The position numbers were made by a program, and so were the translations under genes. Shown here one piece after another: positions 15,540-23,670 of a stretch of 51,095 bases of DNA (its first letter is position 1; every line of letters begins with the position of its first letter). Source of the DNA: DASXVX01 sp036504075. GTDB taxonomy: Bacteria > Bacillota > Sulfobacillia > Symbiobacteriales > Symbiobacteriaceae. The DNA lies in contig DASXVX010000045.1 in assembly GCA_036504075.1 (NCBI GenBank), positions 1 through 51,095 on the forward strand, read 5' to 3'. The notes beneath the pieces are model-generated. The model was not told the DNA's origin, ran no database searches, and saw only the letters and a list, made by a program, of their open reading frames with translations.

Positions 15540-15791
15540 ACGCGCCGTCCGGGGGCCGTCATCAGCCGGGGCGCCTTATCTTTGTCATGATTCTCGCCCC
15601 GGTGGGCTTCTTCGCTCACAGGTAGGCGAAGTATGTCGGCGCCGCTCGTTCGCGCCACCGTGGCTGCGAATCTTTCATACAGTCGCCTCCCGGCGTTTGC
15701 CAGGCAAACGCCTGCCGGCCACTCCGGCGGCCAACCGGGAGTTGGCCGCGAACTGTGCGCCCCAACGCTTCTGAAACCCCCGGCCGGTGCG
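15540..15791. repeat. structured dispersed repeat, copy B
   Basis: Homologous to copy A at 3926-4158: GACATACTTCGCCTACC and GGCGAGAATCATGACAAAG (minus-strand reading) are identical in both. The ends form an inverted repeat, CGCGCCGTCCGGGGG (15541-15555) with CCCCCGGCCGGTGCG (15777-15791), although its sequence differs from that of copy A. About 90 bases present only in copy B contain further hairpins (GGCGTTTGCC/GGCAAACGCC; GGCCAAC/GTTGGCC). It starts 30 nt after the preceding stop codon, as copy A does (31 nt). Confidence 0.75.
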
Positions 15792-15890
15792 TGTTCCTTG
15801 GCGCCACGATGCATGGGGCCTTCCGGCCTGCTCCCCGCCGCTTGTCGGTGCTCCAGCTTTGTGGGCGCGGGGAGGGGGAGAGGGACATGA

Positions 15891-15929
15891 AAACCGGCCT
15901 GGCCCCGCTTTTGCGTGGCCGGCCGGTTT
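15891..15929 (-). terminator. terminator of the GH26-like gene
   Basis: AAACCGGCC (15891-15899) pairs with GGCCGGTTT (15921-15929); on the minus strand the stem is followed by TTTTCATGT. It lies just after the stop at 15944. Confidence 0.7.
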
Positions 15930-15943
15930 CGTCTATCTTGCGA

Positions 15944-17884
15944 CTAGGGCAGCGGGGCGATGGTCACCGTTCGGGTCGCCTGGTCCCACTTTACGTCCAT
16001 GCGGTAGTTCTCGGCCACGAACCGGGCCGGGACCAGCGTCCGACCGCCGATGATCTGGGCCGGGACGTCCAGCGACTTCAGGGCGCTGCCGTCTTTGGTC
16101 GGGACCGGATTGCCGATTTGCAGGCGCAGGGTGCTGCCGTCTCTCTTTGCAACCACCGTCTGGGTGGCCGCTTCCCAGGTGATTTCGGCGCCCAGGGCCT
16201 CCAGAATTGCCCGAGCCGGAACCAGGACCCGCCCGTTCAGCAACACCGGGGGCTGGTCGAAATCCAGGTAGCGGCCGTTCAGGTTGACCCGAATGGCCGA
16301 TGCGTCAAATGTGTAGCTGCGCTGGTAGCCGAGTGTGCCCTTCTGGTCGTATGCCTTGACGGTAACTGTGTGCTCGCCCTGCAGGCTGCTCCGGTCGATG
16401 TCGGCCTCCCAGGGCAGCCGGGTGGACTGAGCCGCTAACTCCTGGTCTACGTAGTACTCGACCCGGCTGACGCCGCCGCCCAGGTTTACGTAGGCGGCCA
16501 CGTGGTTCGGCCCGACCAGGCTGGCCTTTTCGGCCGGGCGCCAGAGCTTCGGCGCCGTGGCCGTCGGGCTGCCCAGGTACCAGGCGCCGGCCGTGGCCTG
16601 GCGGTAGGCCTGCGTCATGGCAGGCTTTCCCGACAGCACGTAATGGCTGGAGGTGGGAACCCCCGGGTTACTCATCACGTCTACATTGAAGTAGGAGACT
16701 GCTTTGAGCCGGGGGTAGAGCAGCGGCGCATAGCCATAGAAGCGCTCCAGCGCCCCGACCGCCCACGGGATCTCTTCTTTGTAGGTCTTGCGGGTGGCCC
16801 AGCCGAAGCCGGTCTCCGATATCATGATCGGCTTCCGGGCAGCGTAACGTCCGTAGATGGCCTTCACTTTGTCCAGGGGATTCGACCGCATCCCCTGGTA
16901 GAAGATGTCGGCGTCCAGCTGCCGGGTGCCGGGGTCGCCCAGGAAGTAGGACTCGTGGTACAGGTTGATGCCGACCCAGTCGACCCATTCGTCGCCCGGG
17001 AAGTAGTCGTCCATGGGGCCGTCGCCCACGTAGTTCGGGCTCCAGACCATGGCCACGTTCGGGGCTTCCTGCCGCATAATCCGGGCGATCAGGGCGAACT
17101 TCGCCCGGAACTTCGCCGGATCGCCGTACCAGGCGACCCAGGAGCCGTTCATTTCGCCGCCGAAGCGGAGGTAGACCGGCAGGCCGTACGCCTGCAACTG
17201 CTGGGCGAAGTTCCGGACGTAGCTGTTGTCCTGGACCGCATCCAGTCCTTCGCTGGGGTTCCAGGCCACCTGCAGCGCGGCGCCCGCCGCCTTGGCCGCC
17301 CGTGTGGTCGTTACGATCGGGTAACTGCCCCATTCGGCGTAGTCCAGGACCAGGGCGTACGGCTTGCCGTAGACCGCCGGCACCCGGCTCAAGTCGCCCG
17401 CCACAGCCGGGTCCTTGTCGATGGTGGCGCCCAGCAGGGTGCCGAAAGCCGGCTCATTTTTGGCGAGCACCCCGTGCGGCTCGTCCGCCGTCGGGCGGGC
17501 CACGAACAGCTGAATTTCGGGTCGAATCTGCTCGGCCCGGCGCTGATCGCCCAGCACCCATTCCTGCCGGTCCGGGAACTGGCCCCAGCAGTAGAACTCG
17601 TCGGCAAACGCTGCCACGGCCTCCAGGTACAGCCCCTGCTTGTCCAGGGCCCGCCCCAGCTTCTGGGCATAGTTGCCGCAGGCATCGTAGTTGTGCGTCT
17701 TCAGCAACGTCACCAGCGTGGACCAGGCGGACACGGTCCCGGTAACATCGCCGCCGGCTTCCGCCGCCTGGGCGGTCTCGATCAGGCTCCATTCCCGGGA
17801 CGTGACTGCGGGCTCGGCCGCACCGGCAGGAGCCACGGCACATAAGATCAACAAAACAACGAAGAGTGTCTGGATTTTGCGCAC
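15944..17884 (-). CDS. secreted GH26-like glycoside hydrolase fused to a copper-amine-oxidase N-like domain
   Basis: 646 residues. A signal peptide (RKIQTLFVVLLILCAVAPAGAA) and a short tetratricopeptide-like helical segment are followed by a TIM-barrel domain, about 160-430, of mannanase/GH26 type. The probable acid/base is Glu244 in RFGGEMNGSW and the probable nucleophile Glu357 in MISETGFG, with GINLYHESY between them. An Ig-like segment (about 470-530) and a copper-amine-oxidase N-terminal-like domain (about 535-646, with two VLVPAR/TLVPARF repeats) complete it. The last domain is a stress/cell-surface module in Firmicutes and does not imply amine oxidase activity. GTG 17884 follows GGGGGAG. 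Confidence 0.8.
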   Translation of the reverse strand: MRKIQTLFVVLLILCAVAPAGAAEPAVTSREWSLIETAQAAEAGGDVTGTVSAWSTLVTLLKTHNYDACGNYAQKLGRALDKQGLYLEAVAAFADEFYCWGQFPDRQEWVLGDQRRAEQIRPEIQLFVARPTADEPHGVLAKNEPAFGTLLGATIDKDPAVAGDLSRVPAVYGKPYALVLDYAEWGSYPIVTTTRAAKAAGAALQVAWNPSEGLDAVQDNSYVRNFAQQLQAYGLPVYLRFGGEMNGSWVAWYGDPAKFRAKFALIARIMRQEAPNVAMVWSPNYVGDGPMDDYFPGDEWVDWVGINLYHESYFLGDPGTRQLDADIFYQGMRSNPLDKVKAIYGRYAARKPIMISETGFGWATRKTYKEEIPWAVGALERFYGYAPLLYPRLKAVSYFNVDVMSNPGVPTSSHYVLSGKPAMTQAYRQATAGAWYLGSPTATAPKLWRPAEKASLVGPNHVAAYVNLGGGVSRVEYYVDQELAAQSTRLPWEADIDRSSLQGEHTVTVKAYDQKGTLGYQRSYTFDASAIRVNLNGRYLDFDQPPVLLNGRVLVPARAILEALGAEITWEAATQTVVAKRDGSTLRLQIGNPVPTKDGSALKSLDVPAQIIGGRTLVPARFVAENYRMDVKWDQATRTVTIAPLP

Positions 17885-18042
17885 GATTGACTCCCCCTTT
17901 TCCTGTGCAACCACTTTCAGCATGGCCTAAAGTAAATCCTTCACGCTGCCGCTCCAGGGGCGAAAAGGGGCGGGGGAGCAGGGGAAAGCAGGAGCCGGTG
18001 GGATGGAGACCGAACTGCCGCAATAGAAGGAAGTGAGCAGAC

Positions 18043-19383
18043 ATGGCTGAACGAAGTTACCCGCGCGACTTTACCGGGCTGCTGCCCGAGGAGTCGACCC
18101 GCTGGGTCAGCCAGGGGCTGATCAGCGACGAACAGCGAGCTTCGATCCTCAAGTTGTACCCGGAGCCGGCAGGGGCCGGACGGGACCGGACCGTTTTGAT
18201 TTTCAGCATTCTCGGCAGCCTGTTGCTGGCCGCCGGTGTCATTCTGTTCTTTGCTGCCAACTGGCCCATCATCTCGGCAGAGGTAAAAGTCGGGTCCATT
18301 CTGACGGCGATCGTCGGCACCTACGCGACCGGATACTACCTGACTTACAAGCGGGACGACTACCCCCGCCTGGGCCAGGCGATCATCTTCCTCGGGGGGC
18401 TGTTTTACGGGGCGGGCATCTGGCTCATCGCCCAGATTTTCCACCTGGACAGCCACTTCCCGAACGGATTCCTGCTCTGGGGCGCCGGGATTCTGCCGGT
18501 GGCCTGGGCGACGGCCTCCAACCCGCTGCTCTACCTGGGGACCGTGCTGCTCACCATCTGGACGGTCTCGGAGCAGACGGGCTTCAACACGTTCAACTAC
18601 TTCTACCCCTTGCTGCTCCTGGGCGGCCTTATGCCCCTTGCCCGGCGGCTCAAGGCCTGGCCGGCCGAAGCCGCAGTGTTGGCGGGGCTCTTCCTCTGGT
18701 TCGTCATCAACGTGCCGTCCCGCGGGCAGACGCCGCCCGAGTTCAACATGATGCTGGTGATCGGACGGCTGCTGCTGCTGTACGGCGTGGCCGTCTTTAC
18801 CGGCGGGCTGGCCGGCATCGGCGACGTGCGGGCGTATCTCGCCATCGGCAGCGTGGGCGCTTTGGGCGGAGCGTATATGCTCACGTTCAGTACGCCGACC
18901 TATATGGGCTCCCCGGCCACGCCGCTGCCGTTCGTGCTCAACGGCTCCCCGTACCTGATGATCGGCACGGCCGTCATCCTCGCCGGTGTGGTGGCGGGCG
19001 GCTTCCTCGCCTGGCGGCGGCAGGGTGAAGGGCAGCAGAAGTTGCTGCTGGGCGCCTTGGGACTCCTGACCGTGGCGGCGCTGGCGGCCAACTTCCCGAC
19101 GGAAGTCGTCCGCATGATTTCCTTCAACCTGCTGCTCTTCTTCGGCACCGTGGGGCTGATCGCCCTGGGCGTTGGCCGGCGCAGCGCCTGGATTGTCAAC
19201 CTGGGGCTGGTCATCTTCATCATCCACGTGCTGACCCGCTACTTCGACTTCTTCTTCAGCGCCATGAGCCGGTCGGGCTTCTTCATGGTGGGCGGCATTC
19301 TCCTGCTGGGCGGCGGCTGGCTCCTGGAGCGGAACCGCCGGCGCTGGATGCAGCAGATGGGGGGTGACGGCAATGTCCGCTAA
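18043..19383 (+). CDS. DUF2157 polytopic membrane protein
   Basis: 446 residues. A soluble N-terminal helix region (ESTRWVSQGLISDEQRASIL) typical of DUF2157 is followed by about twelve hydrophobic helices. The family is of unknown function. It overlaps the next gene by 11 bp, and the pair DUF2157 + GDYXXLXY is a common two-gene unit. Confidence 0.85.
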   Translation: MAERSYPRDFTGLLPEESTRWVSQGLISDEQRASILKLYPEPAGAGRDRTVLIFSILGSLLLAAGVILFFAANWPIISAEVKVGSILTAIVGTYATGYYLTYKRDDYPRLGQAIIFLGGLFYGAGIWLIAQIFHLDSHFPNGFLLWGAGILPVAWATASNPLLYLGTVLLTIWTVSEQTGFNTFNYFYPLLLLGGLMPLARRLKAWPAEAAVLAGLFLWFVINVPSRGQTPPEFNMMLVIGRLLLLYGVAVFTGGLAGIGDVRAYLAIGSVGALGGAYMLTFSTPTYMGSPATPLPFVLNGSPYLMIGTAVILAGVVAGGFLAWRRQGEGQQKLLLGALGLLTVAALAANFPTEVVRMISFNLLLFFGTVGLIALGVGRRSAWIVNLGLVIFIIHVLTRYFDFFFSAMSRSGFFMVGGILLLGGGWLLERNRRRWMQQMGGDGNVR

Positions 19384-19939
19384 GAAGTTCTGGCTGGCGG
19401 TCGCCGTTCAGATTCTCATCCTCTTCGGATTGATCGGGGTGCACAGCTACACCCTGGTCACCGGTAGCCCCGTGCTGCTGAAGACGGCCCCCGTCGATCC
19501 CTGGGACCCGTTCCGCGGCGATTACGTTTCGCTCAACTACGACATCAGCCGGCTGCATCCGGACGCCCTGCCCATGACCGGCCTGCCGTATCAGTCCGGC
19601 CAGGAGGTCTGGGTGACCCTGAAGGCCGGCAATCCGTACTGGACGGCGGCGGCCGTCTCGGACCGGCGTCCGGCGGTCACCGGCGGCGGCATTGCGCTCA
19701 AGGGCACGGTGCAGTGGTACTCGGAGCAGTACACGGCACCGCCTGGCGGCCCGTCACCGGTCCGTCCGGCCGAGTTGATGATTCGCTATGGCATCGAGCA
19801 GTTCTACGTGCCGGAAGGCGAAGGGCAGAAAATCCAGGATCAGCGGCCCGACATTTCGGTCGAGGCGATGGTCGACCGCTTCGGCCGGGCAGCCCTGCAC
19901 AAGGTTTTCATCAGCGGCAAAGAGATTCAGTGGCATTAG
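19373..19939 (+). CDS. GDYXXLXY-domain membrane-anchored protein
   Basis: 188 residues. One N-terminal membrane helix (FWLAVAVQILILFGLIGV) is followed by an extracellular beta domain with the family motif RGDYVSLNYDIS at about residue 53 and a RYGIEQFYVPEG segment. ATG 19373 follows GGGGGTGA by six bases. It probably works with the DUF2157 protein, with which it is translationally coupled (inference). Confidence 0.85.
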   Translation: MSAKKFWLAVAVQILILFGLIGVHSYTLVTGSPVLLKTAPVDPWDPFRGDYVSLNYDISRLHPDALPMTGLPYQSGQEVWVTLKAGNPYWTAAAVSDRRPAVTGGGIALKGTVQWYSEQYTAPPGGPSPVRPAELMIRYGIEQFYVPEGEGQKIQDQRPDISVEAMVDRFGRAALHKVFISGKEIQWH

Positions 19940-19940
19940 C

Positions 19941-19980
19941 ACAAAACGTCCCGGGGAGTGCTCTCCCCGGGACGTTTTGT
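19941..19980. terminator. strong bidirectional terminator
   Basis: ACAAAACGTCCCGGGGAG and its exact complement form an 18-bp stem with loop TGCT between two converging genes; A-rich and T-rich arms give U-tracts in both directions. Confidence 0.9.
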
Positions 19981-20520
19981 TTAGCGGCTGCGGATCGTCG
20001 GGGGCTCGCCCGGCGCCGGCGGCACTTGCTTCTGGCTGACCAGCGGGGCCGGGAGCGCCGGCTGAGGTTCGTCCAGCTCTTTACCGCTGTGGTAGAGCCA
20101 CCGGCCGTCCACCTGGACGAAGTCGGAGAGCTCCGTGAACGTGCCGGCCTGCCCGGCGGCCCGGAAGAGCGCCGTGAACAGCACCCGGGCGACGCCGTTC
20201 TCGTCTGGCGGGCTTACCTGTTGCACGGTCAACTGGGTGAAATCTACCTGCTTGCAGTACCCCAGGGTGTCAGACATGAACTTGGCGGGGTCGATGCCGT
20301 TAACGGCTTCGTTCTCGGGATGGGTGGTCCGGTAGAGGTGCCGCACGTCGCCGGTGACAAAAGCGCTGTACCGGGACCGCATGAGCGTTTCGGGCGTCTC
20401 CGGCCAGACGATGCCGGACAGCGCCGGGCCGCAGCACTTCTTGAACTTCAGTTCACTGCCGCAGGGGCAGGGGTCGTTCCGATTGACTTCTCGCAGTCCA
20501 CTCCCACCTTTCTGCCGCAT
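19981..20520 (-). CDS. YchJ-family protein with SEC-C metal-binding motif
   Basis: About 180 residues. The SEC-C motif NRNDPCPCGSELKFKKCCG (two CxC/CC pairs binding zinc) is followed by the YchJ/UPF0225 domain (LMRSRYSAFVTGDVRHLYRTTHP). The role is unknown; SEC-C motifs often contact the ribosome or SecB. ATG 20520 has no clear ribosome binding site, whereas AAAGGTGGGAG lies before a CTG at 20496, which would start the protein just before the SEC-C motif. Confidence 0.82.
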   Translation of the reverse strand: MRQKGGSGLREVNRNDPCPCGSELKFKKCCGPALSGIVWPETPETLMRSRYSAFVTGDVRHLYRTTHPENEAVNGIDPAKFMSDTLGYCKQVDFTQLTVQQVSPPDENGVARVLFTALFRAAGQAGTFTELSDFVQVDGRWLYHSGKELDEPQPALPAPLVSQKQVPPAPGEPPTIRSR

Positions 20521-20608
20521 TATTATGCCCGTGAAGCTGGGGTCGGGCAGGAAGTTTTCTTCGCTTCCCGAATTTCCTCCGGAACACCAGCCGAGGGGAG
20601 ATTCTGCC

Positions 20609-21370
20609 ATGTGGACAAACCGGACGAAAGCGCAAATCGACGCAGGCAAGACGGTATACGGTCCGTTCATCCGATTTCCCGGTCCGCTCGCAATTGAACA
20701 GGCGGCGCTGGCCGGCTTCGATTTCGTGCTGATCGACGGCGAGCATAGCAGCCTGACGTTGGCACAGGTGGAGACGATGATCTACGCGGCCTACGCCGCC
20801 GGTATCACGCCGCTGGTGCGGTGGCCGGAAGCGAGCCGGCAAGCCTTCCAGCGCCTGCTGGACATGGGCGTCCAGGGGATTATGGTGCCGCACGTGGACA
20901 CCGAGGCGGAGGCCCGCACGATCGGCCGGGCGGCCCGCTTCGCCCCGGCGGGCGAGCGGGGCATGGCGGGTCCGGTGCTGGGTAACGGCTGGGGTGCGTT
21001 GTCGCCGGCGGAGACGGCGGCGTATTTCGACCGGCAGGTCCTGACCCTGGCCCAGATCGAAAGCCTGGAGGCCCTGGAGATTCTGGACCAGATCGCTGCG
21101 CAGCCGGGCATCGACATTCTGTTCGTGGGCCCGCTGGACCTGTCGCAGGCCATGGGTATTCCGGGCGAGGTGACGCATCCGCGCCTGCTGGCGGCGATCG
21201 ATCAGGTAATTGCGGCGGCGGCGCGGGCGGGCAAGCAGACCGGCATCTATGTCGGGACGCCGGAGGCGGGGCAGTACTGGAAGGAGCGGGGCGTCCGCTT
21301 CATCGCCACCGGGCTGGACACGGTGCTGCTGAAGCAGGCGTTCACGAGCCTGCGGGCAGCGCTGGGGTAA
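20609..21370 (+). CDS. HpcH/HpaI-family aldolase
   Basis: 253 residues, class II pyruvate-type aldolase fold, cleaving or forming 2-keto-3-hydroxy acids with a divalent metal. Motifs: VLIDGEHSSLT, PLVRWPEA, MVPHVDTEAEA, AQIESLEAL (metal ligand Glu), and DILFVGPLDLSQAMG (metal ligand Asp). GAGGGGAG precedes ATG 20609 by eight bases. The exact substrate cannot be told from sequence; 2-keto-3-deoxy-sugar acids or 4-hydroxy-2-oxoheptanedioate are typical. Confidence 0.88.
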   Translation: MWTNRTKAQIDAGKTVYGPFIRFPGPLAIEQAALAGFDFVLIDGEHSSLTLAQVETMIYAAYAAGITPLVRWPEASRQAFQRLLDMGVQGIMVPHVDTEAEARTIGRAARFAPAGERGMAGPVLGNGWGALSPAETAAYFDRQVLTLAQIESLEALEILDQIAAQPGIDILFVGPLDLSQAMGIPGEVTHPRLLAAIDQVIAAAARAGKQTGIYVGTPEAGQYWKERGVRFIATGLDTVLLKQAFTSLRAALG

Positions 21371-21385
21371 GGGCCGCCAGGTTCC

Positions 21386-22393
21386 ATGCCAGCCCTGCCG
21401 GCACTCTCCGAGGAGGTGGGTCTCCTGACCCTGACCATCCGCCCCTGGACCCCGACCGATCTCCCCGACCTGGCCGAATTCGCCGCCGCCGACAAGTCGC
21501 AGGTAAACCTCGACGAACTCGCCCAAATGGAAGCCGCACGCTCCCCGGAGTTCCCGTTCCTGTGCCTGGTGGCCGAACAGGACGGCAAGGCGGTGGGCTG
21601 GGCATTTGGCGGGCGCCGGCCCTGGACCGACAAAGGCGACCTCAACTGCAGCGTGCTGGTGGCCCCGGCCTGCCGCCAACAAGGCATTGGCACCGCCCTG
21701 TACGATGCCCTGACCCCGTTCTTCCGGGAGCATCAGCCCCGCCACTTGCGGGCCAACGGCGACGACCACCAGCCCGCAGCCCTGGCCTGGGCCGAGCGCC
21801 GGGGATTCAAGCCAATCCACCACATCGTCTCCATGGCGACCGACCTGGCCGCCTTCGACCCCGCCGCCTACGCCGAGGCCGTCGCCCGGGTGGAAGCGGG
21901 GGGCATCAGGTTCGTGCAGTTCGGGCAGGTCCGCACGCCCGAGACCGAAGCCCGGCTCCACGCCCTGTATATGCAACTGGACGCCGACACCCCCGAAGCG
22001 ACGGCCGACTCCTACCAGCCGTTCGACCAGTGGCGGGCCTGGGCGCTGGCGTCTCCGGAAGCCTGGCCTGAGGGCTGGACGGTGGCGGTGGCCGCGGACG
22101 GCGACTGGGTCGGCTTCACACTCTTGCAAAAGTGGGCACCCGATTCCCAAAACTGCCACATCTACATGACGGGCGTCAAGCGGGAGTACCGCAACCGCTC
22201 CATCGCGCTCGCCCTCAAAGCGACCGCCGCCAGGTACGCCAAAGCCCAGGGCATGGTGCGCATCAGCACCATCACCGACTTCGAGAATCTCCCCATGCGG
22301 GCCGTCAACACCCGGCTGGGGTACCAGACCGTCTCGGGATTCTTCCGGCTTCTGAAGGACCTGGGCGGCGACAAGGACCTGGGCCGCGCTTGA
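21386..22393 (+). CDS. GNAT acetyltransferase with two GNAT domains
   Basis: 335 residues from ATG 21386. The first GNAT domain is about 15-155 (LTIRPWTPTDLPDLAEF; VAPACRQQGIGTALYDAL, the acetyl-CoA loop) and the second about 170-330 (TGVKREYRNRSIALALKATAARYA). The family N-acetylates small molecules or peptides; the substrate is unknown. A perfect AGGAGG at 21411-21416 lies eight bases before a CTG at 21425, which would give a classical GNAT N-terminus (LTIRPW). The real start is probably there. Confidence 0.85.
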   Translation: MPALPALSEEVGLLTLTIRPWTPTDLPDLAEFAAADKSQVNLDELAQMEAARSPEFPFLCLVAEQDGKAVGWAFGGRRPWTDKGDLNCSVLVAPACRQQGIGTALYDALTPFFREHQPRHLRANGDDHQPAALAWAERRGFKPIHHIVSMATDLAAFDPAAYAEAVARVEAGGIRFVQFGQVRTPETEARLHALYMQLDADTPEATADSYQPFDQWRAWALASPEAWPEGWTVAVAADGDWVGFTLLQKWAPDSQNCHIYMTGVKREYRNRSIALALKATAARYAKAQGMVRISTITDFENLPMRAVNTRLGYQTVSGFFRLLKDLGGDKDLGRA

Positions 22394-22418
22394 CAGCCAT
22401 CCCCTCGTTTGATACATT
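22390..22418 (+). promoter_or_regulatory. sigma-A type promoter of the glyQS T-box transcript
   Basis: TTGACA at 22390-22395, 17 bp spacer, TACATT at 22413-22418. The -35 box is perfect and overlaps the stop codon of the GNAT gene. Transcription would start near 22425, at the beginning of the T-box leader. Confidence 0.8.
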
Positions 22419-22424
22419 CTTGAA

Positions 22425-22680
22425 TACAGCGACGAACGGGAAGAGTACCCGCGGTCACCTCTTCAGAGAGCCCTGCACCGTTGCGACGTAATGCCGCAGC
22501 ACTGGTGCAAGCAGGGCAGGGGATGCCACGGAGAAGGCGCCCGGGAGCTATACAACAGCAAAACTCAAGGTGGGTGTCCCCGACGGGGTGCCAATCAGGG
22601 TGGAACCGCGGGAGCATAAACGGCTCTCGTCCCTGGCCAATTACGCATTGGCCGGAGACGGGAGCTTTTTCGTTTTCCGG
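22425..22680 (+). ncRNA. T-box riboswitch (tRNA-Gly sensing) of glyQS
   Basis: The conserved T-box sequence AGGGTGGAACCGCGGG is at 22597-22612. It is followed by a terminator whose stem GGCTCTCGTC...GACGGGAGC ends in TTTTTCGTTTT (about 22632-22680). Stem I occupies about 22430-22560, with an AGAGAGCC element and the candidate glycine specifier GGC at 22536-22538 within GAAGGCG. Uncharged tRNA-Gly stabilises the antiterminator and allows transcription of glyQ-glyS. The T-box and terminator are certain; the specifier assignment is tentative. Confidence 0.93.
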
Positions 22681-22738
22681 CCCGGCGGCAACAACTGGGT
22701 TGCCGTCACACCGCCAGGTTTGGAGAGGAGGATGACCC

Positions 22739-23668
<930 letters not shown>

Positions 23669-23670
23669 TC

